Source: Gammaproteobacteria bacterium 50_400_T64
GTDB lineage: Bacteria; Pseudomonadota; Gammaproteobacteria; Pseudomonadales; Porticoccaceae
NCBI GenBank assembly: GCA_002162755.1
Contig: MAAS01000011.1
Coordinates: 23,648 to 87,647 of the forward strand
Direction of reading: 5' to 3'
Length of the DNA stretch: 64,000 bases
The notes beneath the pieces are model-generated. The model did not search any database, was not told the origin of the DNA, and worked only from the letters and a program-made list of their open reading frames with translations. Numbering within the stretch: position 1 is the stretch's first letter; each line of letters opens with the position of its first letter. The translations under genes were made by a program, and so were the position numbers. This document shows positions 50,490 through 60,460 of the stretch, in pieces.

Positions 50490-52526
50490 ATGATTAAATC
50501 ATTGCTCGTCGCTAACCGTGGCGAAATCGCGGTACGCATTATGCGCACCTGCCAGAAACTCGGCATCCGTGCCATTGCCGTTTATTCCGAAGCCGACCGC
50601 TATGCACGCCATGTGGCACAAGCTGACGAAGCCGTATTAATCGGCCCCGCCGAAAGCGCCCAGTCTTATCTGAAAGCTGAAAATATTATCGCGGCAGCCC
50701 AACAAACCGGTGCTAACGCCATTCATCCCGGCTATGGTTTTCTCTCAGAGAGCGAAGCGCTGATCAGCCTGTGCGAAAAAGAAGGCATTATCTTTGTCGG
50801 CCCCAACCGCGAAGCTATTCGAGTAATGGGTTCTAAAATCGAATCCAAAGCGCTGGCGCAAAATGCCGGTGTGCCGACCATTCCCGGCTATCACGGGGCC
50901 GACCAGTCTGAAGCCACCCTGTTAAGTGAAGGCGATAAAGTGGGTTACCCGCTGATGATCAAAGCCAGCGCCGGCGGCGGTGGCAAAGGCATGCGCCGGG
51001 TCGACAATAGCGAGCAACTGGCCCGCGAACTGCCCCAGGCCAGACAGGAAGCGCTATCGGGTTTTGGTGACGACAAAGTGCTGCTCGAAAAACTGATTGA
51101 AGAACCGCGCCATATTGAAGTGCAACTGGCCGCCGACCATCACGGCAATACCGTGCATTTATTCGAACGTGAGTGTTCCATTCAGCGCAACCATCAAAAG
51201 GTAATTGAAGAAGCGCCCGCTGGCTTTTTAAGTGACGCACAACGCGAGCTGCTTTTCAGCAGCGCCATCACTCTCGGCCAGGCGGTGAGCTACGACTCCC
51301 TCGGCACCGTCGAGTTTTTACTCGACCAAAGCAATGGCGAAGTTTACTTCCTCGAGATGAATACCCGCCTGCAGGTTGAGCACCCTGTCACCGAAGCCAT
51401 TACCGGCTTTGATTTGGTCGAGTGGCAAATCCGCATTGCTGCCGGTGAACCGCTGCCCAGCACACAGGGCGACATTTGTTGTGAGGGCTGGGCCATTGAA
51501 GCGCGGGTTAACGCCGAAGATCCCGCCAATAATTACCGTCCGCAAACCGGCACTATCGCCCTCTACAACGAGCCTGAATACAGCGATGTTCGCGTCGATA
51601 GTGGCGTGCAGGCCGGCACCGTACTCGGCCCCTATTACGACCCCATGCTCGCCAAAGTCATTGGCATTGGCGACAATCGGGAACAAGCCCGCAGTGCACT
51701 GCTACGCGGGGTTGAAAACTTTAGCCTCAGCGGCCTCGGCAATAATCTCGACTTTTTAGGCGACATCCTGCGCCACCCCAGCTTTGTCGAAAAAGCCCTG
51801 ACGACAGGCTTTCTCGAAGAAGCATTTACAGGTGGCTGGCAAACCCAAAGCGCCGATGACAAGACCGCTGTTTGTGCTGCCGTCGCTCGTATCATGTTGA
51901 TTGAAAAACGCGACACACAGATTCATCAATCGCCCTTTCAAACCCTCGGCGCCTTCCGCGTGCTCGAGCGAGCAGGACAGGCGGGAAAAAGCCGCGTTAT
52001 TTTGCAGGATGCAGTGAGTGATGACGGCGCTATTCAGCTTGTCACCATTAGTGGTACACAAGGCGGCTACCAGCTGACAATTCAGGTAATAGATGACAGC
52101 AACACCCAAAGTGAGCACAAGATACTCGCCGGCTGGATTGGCGAACACACCCTACAAGTCGAAATTGACGGCCACAGCCAGAGCTTTGCCGTCAACAATA
52201 GTGACGCTGCTATTACTCTCACAGCCAAAGGCAGCAGTCATTGCTATCGCTGCCTGAGCGAGCAAGACCTTGCGCTGGGCAAAGGGCATGATGCCAGCAG
52301 CGGTGATAGTAATGTCACTGCCAGCCTGCCCGGACAGGTGGTCGAAATTAAAGTCGCCACCGGTGACGCGGTCAACAGTGGCGATACCCTGGTGGTACTC
52401 GACTCAATGAAACTCCTGCATAATCTCACCGCTGCCACCGATGGCGTGGTGGGTGAAATTTTCTGCTCAGTCGGCGACAGCGTTGAAGGCGGCGCTGTAT
52501 TGATTGAGCTAGAGCCAAACGAATGA
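50490..52526 (+). CDS. Acyl-CoA carboxylase, biotin carboxylase / biotin carrier (alpha) subunit
   Basis: 678 residues. Biotin carboxylase domain (1-445): KSLLVANRGEIAVRIMRTC at the start, ATP-grasp glycine loop KASAGGGGKGMRRV near 155-168, and EMNTRLQVEHPVTE near 285-298 with the catalytic Glu and Arg. A connecting BT domain follows, then the biotinyl carrier domain (about 605-675): SLPGQVVEIKVATGDAVNSG and the biotin lysine in VLDSMKLLHN. The biotin site is SMKL instead of the usual AMKM; the lysine is kept. I start at ATG 50490, where homology begins. Confidence 0.92.
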   Translation: MIKSLLVANRGEIAVRIMRTCQKLGIRAIAVYSEADRYARHVAQADEAVLIGPAESAQSYLKAENIIAAAQQTGANAIHPGYGFLSESEALISLCEKEGIIFVGPNREAIRVMGSKIESKALAQNAGVPTIPGYHGADQSEATLLSEGDKVGYPLMIKASAGGGGKGMRRVDNSEQLARELPQARQEALSGFGDDKVLLEKLIEEPRHIEVQLAADHHGNTVHLFERECSIQRNHQKVIEEAPAGFLSDAQRELLFSSAITLGQAVSYDSLGTVEFLLDQSNGEVYFLEMNTRLQVEHPVTEAITGFDLVEWQIRIAAGEPLPSTQGDICCEGWAIEARVNAEDPANNYRPQTGTIALYNEPEYSDVRVDSGVQAGTVLGPYYDPMLAKVIGIGDNREQARSALLRGVENFSLSGLGNNLDFLGDILRHPSFVEKALTTGFLEEAFTGGWQTQSADDKTAVCAAVARIMLIEKRDTQIHQSPFQTLGAFRVLERAGQAGKSRVILQDAVSDDGAIQLVTISGTQGGYQLTIQVIDDSNTQSEHKILAGWIGEHTLQVEIDGHSQSFAVNNSDAAITLTAKGSSHCYRCLSEQDLALGKGHDASSGDSNVTASLPGQVVEIKVATGDAVNSGDTLVVLDSMKLLHNLTAATDGVVGEIFCSVGDSVEGGAVLIELEPNE

Positions 52527-52595
52527 CGACCAGTATTCGATCTACACACTAACCCAGAACAACCCCCACACAACGCAGATACGCTGAGGACTACC

Positions 52596-53747
52596 ATGAA
52601 CCAACTGTATTTTTCTGAAGAACAAAACATGCTGCGCGAGCAGATCCGTCGCTTTGTCGAACAAGAGATTGTTCCCAACGGCGAAGCCTGGGAAGAGGAC
52701 GGCTTTGTGCCCCGCGACGTACTGCGCAAGATGGGCGACCTGGGCTTTCTCGGCATTCGCTACGGTGAAGAGTACGGCGGCAGTAACATGAACACCCTGG
52801 GCAGTGTAATTTTAGCCGAAGAACTGGGCCGCTCCAGCTTTGGCGGCTTCGCGGTCACCGTCATGGTCCACACCGATATGGCCTCCCCCCATCTGGAAAA
52901 CTTTGGCAGCAAAGCCCAGAAAGACAAGTACATGCCCGACCTCATCAGCGGCAAGAAGATTTGCGCCGTGGGTGTCACTGAGCCCGATGCCGGTTCTGAC
53001 GTGGCGGGCATGCGCACCACCGCCGTGGAAGATGGCGACAGCTATGTGCTCAACGGCACGAAAATGTTTATCACCAATGGCGTAAAAGGCGACGTTTATT
53101 TTGTCGCGGCAAAAACCGACACCTCGGTTAAAGCCTCACGCGGTGTGACTATCTTTATCGTCGATAAAGGCACACCCGGCTTCACCGTTAGCCGCGCTCT
53201 CGACAAGCAGGGCTGGCGCAGTTCCGACACTGCCGAGCTGGTGTTTGACAACTGTCGTGTACCGAAAGAAAACATCCTCGGCGAGTTGAACAAGGGTTTT
53301 TACTCCATCATGCGCAACTTCCAGAACGAGCGCACGGTATTGGCCGCCCAATCTATCGGTGAAGCAGCGAAAGCCTTGGAAATCACCCTACAATACGTAC
53401 AAGAGCGTAAAGCCTTCGGTGCAACCCTGTGGGAAAAACAAACCATTCGCCAGCGTTTAGCCATGTTGCAGGCCAAGGTCGAAGCCGGTCGCCAGCTCAC
53501 TTATCACGCTGCCTGGCTCGACTCTATGGGCCAGGATTGCGTGAAAGAAGTGTCGATGGCAAAAGCATTCTGCTGTGAACTCGTTAACGAAACCATGTAC
53601 ACCTGCCAGCAATTCCACGGTGGTTTTGGTTACATTCGTGAGAGTGCCATTGAACGCATGGTGCGAGATGCCCGCGTACAAAGTATTGGCGGCGGTGCCA
53701 CCGAGGTGATGCTGGAGGAGATTTCAAAGCGCTCGATTATTGACTAG
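52596..53747 (+). CDS. Acyl-CoA dehydrogenase
   Basis: 383 residues, FAD enzyme of the usual three-domain fold. Signatures: VGVTEPDAGSDVAGM near 128-142, LNGTKMFITNG near 152-162, and the C-terminal QFHGGFGYIRESAIERMVRD near 340-359, with GGGATEVM binding FAD. The position of the base cannot be fixed by eye. Together with the two carboxylase subunits the order matches the logic of the Liu (leucine) and Atu (citronellol) pathways: dehydrogenate an acyl-CoA, then carboxylate the enoyl-CoA. Hydratase and lyase genes are missing here, so the pathway is split elsewhere or partial. A terminator follows 26 bp after the stop. Confidence 0.92.
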   Translation: MNQLYFSEEQNMLREQIRRFVEQEIVPNGEAWEEDGFVPRDVLRKMGDLGFLGIRYGEEYGGSNMNTLGSVILAEELGRSSFGGFAVTVMVHTDMASPHLENFGSKAQKDKYMPDLISGKKICAVGVTEPDAGSDVAGMRTTAVEDGDSYVLNGTKMFITNGVKGDVYFVAAKTDTSVKASRGVTIFIVDKGTPGFTVSRALDKQGWRSSDTAELVFDNCRVPKENILGELNKGFYSIMRNFQNERTVLAAQSIGEAAKALEITLQYVQERKAFGATLWEKQTIRQRLAMLQAKVEAGRQLTYHAAWLDSMGQDCVKEVSMAKAFCCELVNETMYTCQQFHGGFGYIRESAIERMVRDARVQSIGGGATEVMLEEISKRSIID

Positions 53748-53773
53748 TTTTACACGTATAAAGTATGAAACTT

Positions 53774-53805
53774 AAAGGGCAGCCCACCAGCTGCCCTTTC
53801 TTTTT
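53774..53805 (+). terminator. Intrinsic terminator after the acyl-CoA dehydrogenase gene
   Basis: AAAGGGCAGC/GCTGCCCTTT, six-base loop, followed by C and T5. Confidence 0.92.
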
Positions 53806-53863
53806 GTCGCAAAGTCCTGAGCCAACAATTTGAGAAGCAATCGTCAATTTGACTGATCACCTT

Positions 53864-53892
53864 TTGTCCAAAGTAGCGACTCAATTTATAGT
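53864..53892 (+). promoter_or_regulatory. Sigma-70 promoter of the REC-REC-GGDEF gene
   Basis: TTGTCC, a 17-base spacer, then TATAGT; the -10 ends 40 bases before the ATG. Confidence 0.6.
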
Positions 53893-53932
53893 GCGCTGCT
53901 AACTCTGATAAAAGCACAGGCTCGAAGTAATC

Positions 53933-55186
53933 ATGAAGCATATCCTAGTCGTCGAAGACAGCCCCATGGTGTTGAAAGTTCTCAAGCAATTCATTGCGCG
54001 ACACGACGATTTAAAACCGCAATTTGCTGAAACCCTGGGGCATGCGACAGAACTGATTGCCCGTGCAACTACGCCTTTTTTTGCCTGCCTGGCCGATCTC
54101 GGTTTGCCCGATGGGCCCAACGGAGAGATCGTCGAATTTTGTCTGGCTAAGAAAATCCCGACCATTGTACTGACGGGTAGTTACAACGAAGAAAACAGAA
54201 AGTCATTAATCGCCAGAGGCGTTGTTGACTATGTTGTAAAGGAAAGTCGCTTCGCCTATGAATACGCTGTCAAACTATTAGTCCGCTTAACCAAGAATGA
54301 AGAAACTCACGTGCTCGTGACTGACGACTCCGTTACTGCCAGAGCCCACCTTCGCAAACTATTAAAAACCCATCTATTTAAAGTTAGCGAGGCTAAAGAC
54401 GGTAAAGAAGCCATTACCGTACTCGAACAAAACCCCGATATAAAACTGCTTATTACCGATTTCAATATGCCCAATATGGATGGCATCGAACTCACTAAGT
54501 ACGTACGCCGAAAAATGGGTAATAATCAACTCACTATCATCGCCCTGTCTTCAGAGAGTGATCGTTATTTATCAGCACGTTTTATTAAGAATGGTGCTAG
54601 CGACTTCCTGAAGAAACCTTTTATTCACGAGGAGTTCTACTGCCGCATTATGCACAACCTGGAAGAGCGGGAATTACTCGAGAGAGTCCAGGACTATGCA
54701 AACAGGGATCATTTAACAGACCTCTATAACCGCCGTTATTTTAGTGAAAAATCTAAAAAACTCATTACAGAGAATGACAAAACAGGCACCACAACATCGC
54801 TTTGCATGATGTCCATCGATAATTTTAACGACATTAATGACGAGCTTGGCCATGACTGTGGCGACCACCTTTTGATCGAATTTTCAAAATCATTAACAAC
54901 CAACATCGGCATGTTTTTATCTTCCCGCTATGGTGGCGGAGAGTTTGTTTTATTAATGCCAAATTTTAGCGCTGAAAAAGCGGCCCGGCTAAGCGATGAT
55001 TTTCGTGACTTTATCAGCACCCAGCCCATAATCTATAAAGACAAAGAAATTAACATCACTCTCAGCGCAGGTATTTGCGAAATTGAAAATGGGGATCTTT
55101 CCGCCGCTCTAACCTCTAATTATCAATCCCTGCATAGAGCAAAAAAACAGGGTGGCAACTGCGTCATCCACACCAATCCGGCTTAA
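53933..55186 (+). CDS. Double receiver-domain protein with a degenerate GGDEF domain (PleD-like layout)
   Basis: 417 residues. REC1 (about 1-120): acidic pocket VVEDS, phospho-acceptor D55 in LADLGLPDG, Lys in VVKES. REC2 (about 125-245): VTDDS, D176 in ITDFNMPNMDG, Lys in LKKPF. GGDEF-type domain (about 250-410): RDHLTDLYNRRYF start, substrate segment MMSIDNFNDINDELGHDCGD, and signature RYGGGEFVLLMP at 332-343. The third position of GG[DE]EF is Gly 336, so a metal ligand is missing and the usual Lys of the DxFK motif is Asn. Cyclic-di-GMP synthesis is therefore doubtful; the domain may bind GTP or c-di-GMP. It has its own promoter and stands alone. Confidence 0.9.
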   Translation: MKHILVVEDSPMVLKVLKQFIARHDDLKPQFAETLGHATELIARATTPFFACLADLGLPDGPNGEIVEFCLAKKIPTIVLTGSYNEENRKSLIARGVVDYVVKESRFAYEYAVKLLVRLTKNEETHVLVTDDSVTARAHLRKLLKTHLFKVSEAKDGKEAITVLEQNPDIKLLITDFNMPNMDGIELTKYVRRKMGNNQLTIIALSSESDRYLSARFIKNGASDFLKKPFIHEEFYCRIMHNLEERELLERVQDYANRDHLTDLYNRRYFSEKSKKLITENDKTGTTTSLCMMSIDNFNDINDELGHDCGDHLLIEFSKSLTTNIGMFLSSRYGGGEFVLLMPNFSAEKAARLSDDFRDFISTQPIIYKDKEINITLSAGICEIENGDLSAALTSNYQSLHRAKKQGGNCVIHTNPA

Positions 55187-55192
55187 CAAAAT

Positions 55193-56056
55193 CTAACAAG
55201 GTTTTTTGAAACAGCCTGACGTAAGGCGTTCAAGACCCGCCATATCGCACGCTGTTTCAATGTATAAAAAGCCTTCATTTTGCAGCAGCGTGCACACCGC
55301 TTTCGCCTGCTGATAGCCATGTTCAATTAACAAACACCCGCCATCCACTAAATATTCTTTTGCCCCGCAAATAATAAATTCAATATCAGCCATGCCCTTA
55401 TTATCCGCCACCAGAGCAGAAACAGGTTCAAAGCGAACATCACCCTCTTTTAAGTGCCGATCATCTTCATCGATGTAGGGAGGGTTAGTCACAATCAGGT
55501 CAAATTTTTGTGCAGGAATATTTTCAAACCAGTCACTACGTATCACGGTGACATTATCCAGGCCTAAGCGTTGACGGTTTTGTTCAGCCAGCTCTACGGC
55601 CCCGACAACGGTATCGACAGCCAATATTTTCCAGCCTGAATTTTCACTCGCCAATGCCAGAGCAATCGCGCCTGTGCCAGTGCCCAAATCAAGAACCCGC
55701 GCATCGGGCTTATCAAGCACATTGAGCGCTGTTTCAACCAGTAGTTCTGTATCGGGCCGGGGAATTAAAGTCGTCGTATCCACATTTAAAGACAAGGACC
55801 AAAACTCTTTCTCTCCTGTCAGATAGGCGATGGGTTCACCCTGGGCTCGGCGTTTCAGTAAGTCGTTAAAACAATTAACCTGCTGTTGATCGAGCTCTTT
55901 CTCTGGCCAGGTAAATAAATAGCTGCGCGGTTTGCCGAGCACGTGACAAAGCAGTACTTCCAAATCGAGACGAGGCGTATCACTGATACCGTCAAGCCGC
56001 GAAGCAAGACGTAACAATTCAGCGATACTGACTTTTTCACTTGCCATATTCTTCAA
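55193..56056 (-). CDS. prmC: Peptide chain release factor N5-glutamine methyltransferase
   Basis: 287 residues. Methylates the Gln of the GGQ motif in release factors RF1 and RF2 using S-adenosylmethionine. An N-terminal helical domain (about 1-75) is followed by a Rossmann methyltransferase domain: motif I LDLGTGTGAIALALA near 123-137 and the catalytic NPPYID at 191-196, which contacts the Gln side chain. Its substrate gene prfA is immediately upstream (22-bp gap). The stop is 6 bp from the stop of the convergent receiver-protein gene. Confidence 0.95.
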   Translation of the reverse strand: MKNMASEKVSIAELLRLASRLDGISDTPRLDLEVLLCHVLGKPRSYLFTWPEKELDQQQVNCFNDLLKRRAQGEPIAYLTGEKEFWSLSLNVDTTTLIPRPDTELLVETALNVLDKPDARVLDLGTGTGAIALALASENSGWKILAVDTVVGAVELAEQNRQRLGLDNVTVIRSDWFENIPAQKFDLIVTNPPYIDEDDRHLKEGDVRFEPVSALVADNKGMADIEFIICGAKEYLVDGGCLLIEHGYQQAKAVCTLLQNEGFLYIETACDMAGLERLTSGCFKKPC

Positions 56057-56078
56057 ATAATCATTATCAGGAAGACTT

Positions 56079-57161
56079 TTATTTTGCCAGTGCCGCCAAC
56101 TGCTCAGTCTGGTGTTCGGTAATTAAAGGCTGGATCACCTGCCCCAAATCGCCCTGCATAATTTCGTCGATTTTATACAGAGTGAGATTAATGCGGTGAT
56201 CGGTCACTCGCCCCTGGGGGAAATTGTAGGTGCGAATGCGCTCTGAACGATCACCGCTACCCACCATACTACGACGCAGTTCCGATTCTTCCTGAGATTG
56301 CTTCTGCTGCAGCCCATCGAGAATACGCGCCTGTAACAAAGACATCGCCCTCGCCCTGTTCTTGTGCTGCGAACGCTCATCCTGACATTCAACCACGATG
56401 CCAGTCGGCAAGTGGGTCAAGCGAATAGCCGAATCGGTTTTGTTAACGTGCTGACCACCCGCACCCGAGGCACGAAAAGTATCGACACGTAGGTCAGCCT
56501 TCTTAATTTCCACGGCTTCAATTTCATCGGCTTCCGGCAGGATTGCAACGGTGCAGGCCGAGGTATGCACCCGACCCTGGGATTCAGTTTCAGGCACGCG
56601 CTGCACGCGATGGGCGCCCGATTCAAATTTAAACAGCGAGAAAACTTCCTTACCCACAATCCGCACGATGATTTCTTTATAGCCACCGTGATCACCCTGG
56701 CGCTCACTGACAATTTCGACTTTCCAGCCTCGGGATTCTGCATAGCGCGAATACATGCGGTACAAGTCGCCGGAGAATATCGCCGCCTCATCACCACCAG
56801 TACCGGCACGAATTTCAAGAAACACATTGTGTTTGTCATTCGGGTCTTTCGGCAGTAACAGGGTTTGCAATTCCTTTTCTAAACCCGTCAGTTCAGCTTC
56901 ACCCTCACGCAACTCCTCTTGCGCCAGCTCACGCATATCGGGGTCGCTGTCTTTGAGCATGGATCGCGCTTCTTCCGTATTCTCAGTCACTTGTACAAAT
57001 TGCTGATAGGTTTTCGTCACCGGCTCCAGCTCGGCATATTCCATCGACAGCCCACGAAAGCGGTTTTGGTCGGCAATGACCTCGGCCTCACTAAGCAAGT
57101 GCCCGACCTCGTCATAACGCTCGGCAAGACGATCCAATTTTTCTAATAGCGAGGCTTTCAT
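56079..57161 (-). CDS. prfA: Peptide chain release factor 1
   Basis: 360 residues, the same length as E. coli RF1. Recognises UAA and UAG: the tripeptide anticodon-like motif PET is at 190-192 (RF1 type PxT). The catalytic GGQ at 235-237 in [16 protein letters not shown] promotes peptide release. The ATG overlaps the TGA of hemA in ATGA, so translation is coupled. The hemA-prfA-prmC order is a common gammaproteobacterial operon. Confidence 0.97.
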   Translation of the reverse strand: MKASLLEKLDRLAERYDEVGHLLSEAEVIADQNRFRGLSMEYAELEPVTKTYQQFVQVTENTEEARSMLKDSDPDMRELAQEELREGEAELTGLEKELQTLLLPKDPNDKHNVFLEIRAGTGGDEAAIFSGDLYRMYSRYAESRGWKVEIVSERQGDHGGYKEIIVRIVGKEVFSLFKFESGAHRVQRVPETESQGRVHTSACTVAILPEADEIEAVEIKKADLRVDTFRASGAGGQHVNKTDSAIRLTHLPTGIVVECQDERSQHKNRARAMSLLQARILDGLQQKQSQEESELRRSMVGSGDRSERIRTYNFPQGRVTDHRINLTLYKIDEIMQGDLGQVIQPLITEHQTEQLAALAK

Positions 57162-58525
57162 TGTTCGTCCCTTTTTTTGACGCCGGCGTTGGCATCTGAA
57201 TTAATATCATCGGCACGAGAGTCGTCCCCTTGCTGATTATTCTCTGACTGCTTAATAGCGGGTGATATTTTACTCGCTCCCGGCAAATCGAATAAATCGT
57301 GGGCCCAGCGAACATAGTCACTGTCGCCCTGCTCACCGGCCTTTTTCAAACGTGTCGTTGGCACATGTAAAAACTTGTTAGTGAGGCCGTGGGCCAGCTG
57401 GCGTAGCACTTGCTCAGCCGACTGTCCCTGGGCAATAGAGGCCAGCGCTTTATCAAGTTCGGCATCGCGCAGCGCACCAAAATTATCGCGAAAAGCGCGA
57501 ATCGTACCCACGGCCTGCTGGCCGCGCAATTGATTCTTCCAGTTGCTAACGCCCTGCTCGATGATCACCTCGGCCTGCCCGGCAGCGTCTTCACGGTGGC
57601 GCAGGTTGGCTTCTATCACCTCTTTCAGGTCATCGACGGTATATAAATAAACATCATCGAGCTGGGCGACCTGAGGTTCGATATCCCGGGGCACGGCAAT
57701 GTCGACCATAAAAATGGGGCGGTGCTTGCGCTGTTTTAAAGCAGATTCCACCGCACCCTTGCCTAAAATTGGCAACTGGCTGGCAGTGGATGAAATAACG
57801 ACATCGGCGCGGTGCAAATACTCGGGAATCTCAGATAATAAAATGGCTTCGGCCGAAAACACCTCTGCCATCTCCTGCGCACGGGCCAGGGTTCGGTTAG
57901 CGACAATAATATCGCCGACCCCCTGCTCTCGCAGATGACGAGCCAATAACTCAACCGTTTCGCCGGCACCGATCAACAGCGCACTGACTTCTTTCATCGA
58001 GCTAAAAATACGCTGGGCCAAACTCACCGCCGCATAGGCTACCGATACCGGATTCTGACCAATCGCCGTTTCACTGCGCACCCGCTTGGCGGTGGCAAAC
58101 ACGCCCTGAAACACCTGAGACAAGAGCCCATCTGCCGTGCCCGCTTTTTGCGCGACGGCATAGCTCGACTTCATTTGGCCCAAAATCTGCGGTTCGCCCA
58201 GCACCATTGAATCCAGCCCACTGGCGACCTTCATCATGTGCTGCACGGCTTTGTCGTCTTCCAGCACGTAATAATTGTCGTCCAAAGCCTCAGCCGACAA
58301 GTGATGATGATCGGCCAACCAGGCTAATAAAGTGCCGGGGGCTACGCTACCCGTGGCGTAAAGCTCGGTGCGATTGCACGTCGACAATATCGCCAAATTG
58401 TCCGCACCACAGGCATCGAGACCCTGCTGCAAGCTCAAAATCATTTGATCGGGGGCAAAGGCAACCCGCTCGCGAACCTCGAGACTTGCTGTACGGTGGT
58501 TGATTCCTAGGGCAATCAGGGGCAT
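57158..58525 (-). CDS. hemA: Glutamyl-tRNA reductase
   Basis: 455 residues. Reduces glutamyl-tRNA to glutamate-1-semialdehyde, the first step of C5 heme synthesis. The catalytic Cys is C50 in [17 protein letters not shown] binds at [15 protein letters not shown] near 165-179, and a C-terminal helical dimerisation domain runs to about residue 415. The last 40 residues ([20 protein letters not shown]) are a polar, acidic extension beyond the E. coli protein. I start at ATG 58525 ([13 protein letters not shown]), where the family begins; an upstream reading to 58588 is in frame but unlikely. Divergent from the TPR lipoprotein gene. Confidence 0.96.
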   Translation of the reverse strand: MPLIALGINHRTASLEVRERVAFAPDQMILSLQQGLDACGADNLAILSTCNRTELYATGSVAPGTLLAWLADHHHLSAEALDDNYYVLEDDKAVQHMMKVASGLDSMVLGEPQILGQMKSSYAVAQKAGTADGLLSQVFQGVFATAKRVRSETAIGQNPVSVAYAAVSLAQRIFSSMKEVSALLIGAGETVELLARHLREQGVGDIIVANRTLARAQEMAEVFSAEAILLSEIPEYLHRADVVISSTASQLPILGKGAVESALKQRKHRPIFMVDIAVPRDIEPQVAQLDDVYLYTVDDLKEVIEANLRHREDAAGQAEVIIEQGVSNWKNQLRGQQAVGTIRAFRDNFGALRDAELDKALASIAQGQSAEQVLRQLAHGLTNKFLHVPTTRLKKAGEQGDSDYVRWAHDLFDLPGASKISPAIKQSENNQQGDDSRADDINSDANAGVKKRDEQ

Positions 58526-58635
58526 AAAGGACCAATGTGGATATATTTCACAGTCACAACGATGAACTAAACGTCTCATCGCTGTCACAATTATACTGAC
58601 TACTTTCTACGGCAACAGCTCGGAATGACGCAACT

Positions 58636-60411
58636 ATGGTCGACAAGTCTCAACTGACTGGTAAACAGCGATTCGCAAAGCTGCGCTTTAAAACGGTATT
58701 GCCGATTGCAGCCCTGTTGCTGACAGCCTGCGCCTCACCTGAGCTCAGCCAACAGACCAACAACACGCCGACTGTCGCCGACACAAAGACCGACGCATCA
58801 TCAATCAGGCGCGATTATCCCGTTCGACCCTTCCCAACACAAACTTTTTACGACTTACTTGTTGCTGAGGTCGCCGGTACGCGCGGTAATTTGGGCCTGG
58901 CACTCGAAAACTACCGCCGCCAGGCGCTCGTCACTCGCGACCCCGGTGTTATCGCCAGAGCCGTTAGCACCGCCTCTTATCAAAAAAATAATAAGGCATT
59001 ACAGGAGTTGGGCATTTTATGGGCGGAGGTGGAACCGGATAGCATTCAAGCTCGCAACATGGCTTTTTACGCCCAGGCACAACAGGCTAATTTGAGTCTC
59101 GCTTTTGAGCACGCCCGCCATTTGCTCAGCCAGAACAATGGCAAATACATGGTCTTATTGCCCAGCTATACCGCCAATCTCGATGAAGAGCAGCGCCTGC
59201 ACCTGCTCGAACTCTATACTATCGCTGAGCAGAACAAACCCGGCAACCGCGATTTATTACTGGGCAAAACGCTGTTGCTGGCTCAACTAGCCCGTGTCGA
59301 CGAAGCCCTGAGTACCGCCCATCAACTTCTCGACGAGTACCCTGACGATCAGCCAGCCCGCCTCGTCGCCGCACAAATCCAGCACAAAGCCGGCCACCAC
59401 AGAGAATCCATTAGCGAATTGGAACAGGGCCTCAAATACGCGCCTAAAAGCCAGCAATTACAACTGCAATTAATTCGTTTCATGGCCGAGAGCAATCTAC
59501 CTCTGGCCATCGAGAAAATGACTGCCCTGGCTAATCAAGAGCCCAGCAACGATAAATTCAAGCTAGCACTTGCTCTGCTACACCGTGAAAACCACGAACC
59601 CGAGCCCGCCAAAGTGATCTACCACGCCCTTATCGACAACGGACATCTGGTCTCACAGGCCCATTTTCAACTCGCTGTTATGGCCGAGCAGAACCAGGCG
59701 TCTGACGATGCCCTGCGGCACTATCGAATGGTCAACAATAACAATCTGTTCTTACAGGCGACTGTACGTATCAGCCAGATATTAGCAGACCGTGACCAGC
59801 TCAACGATGCGCGGCTATATTTGCACAAATTGCGTCTCGACTACCCCAATCACGCCAGTGCTTTCTATCAAATTGAGAGCCAACTACTCATCGAGCGACA
59901 AGGGCACCAAAGCGCTCAGGCCCTGCTCGACGAAGGCCTTGCCGAGCATCCCGATAATATTGAATTGCTATACAGCCGATCACTGGTTCATGAAAAGCTC
60001 GGCAATATCGCCGCTACCGAAAAAGATTTGCGCGCCATTATTGAACGCGACACCAATAATGCCTCCGCACTCAACGCCCTCGGCTACACCCTCGCCAACA
60101 GCACTGAGCGCTACGATGAGGCCCTCGAATTTATTCAACGAGCGCTGGAAATAAAGCCCAACGACCCCGCCATTCGCGACAGTCTCGGCTGGGTGCTTTA
60201 CAAACGCGGCGAATACGACGAAGCGCTGGGGCATCTGCGCGCGGCGATGAACACCATGCCCGATCCCGAAGTCGCAGCCCATCTAGGCGAGGTACTGTGG
60301 GCCACCGGTGAAAAGGATGAAGCGCGCTCCATCTGGCAGAACGCCATCGACAACAATCCCAGTAGTGAATTCTTAATCAACACATTGAAGCGACTAAATG
60401 TCCAACTTTGA
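58636..60411 (+). CDS. Tetratricopeptide-repeat lipoprotein
   Basis: 591 residues. A signal sequence with lipobox LTAC near residue 32 follows a 20-residue basic start, so it is a membrane-anchored lipoprotein, probably outer membrane. The rest is a TPR solenoid, about ten or more helix pairs: clear units are LALENYRRQALVTRDPGVIA, DEALSTAHQLLDEYPDDQPA, and the C-terminal YDEALEFIQRALEIKPNDPA and YDEALGHLRAAMNTMPDPEV. A TPR lipoprotein upstream of lolB, divergent from hemA, is typical of Pseudomonas-like genomes; its role is not established, but envelope assembly is the usual suggestion. Confidence 0.9.
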   Translation: MVDKSQLTGKQRFAKLRFKTVLPIAALLLTACASPELSQQTNNTPTVADTKTDASSIRRDYPVRPFPTQTFYDLLVAEVAGTRGNLGLALENYRRQALVTRDPGVIARAVSTASYQKNNKALQELGILWAEVEPDSIQARNMAFYAQAQQANLSLAFEHARHLLSQNNGKYMVLLPSYTANLDEEQRLHLLELYTIAEQNKPGNRDLLLGKTLLLAQLARVDEALSTAHQLLDEYPDDQPARLVAAQIQHKAGHHRESISELEQGLKYAPKSQQLQLQLIRFMAESNLPLAIEKMTALANQEPSNDKFKLALALLHRENHEPEPAKVIYHALIDNGHLVSQAHFQLAVMAEQNQASDDALRHYRMVNNNNLFLQATVRISQILADRDQLNDARLYLHKLRLDYPNHASAFYQIESQLLIERQGHQSAQALLDEGLAEHPDNIELLYSRSLVHEKLGNIAATEKDLRAIIERDTNNASALNALGYTLANSTERYDEALEFIQRALEIKPNDPAIRDSLGWVLYKRGEYDEALGHLRAAMNTMPDPEVAAHLGEVLWATGEKDEARSIWQNAIDNNPSSEFLINTLKRLNVQL

Positions 60412-60460
60412 CCATCATGCTTTAGAATAACCGGCTCTGAATTGTCAGCACCTAGGATTG

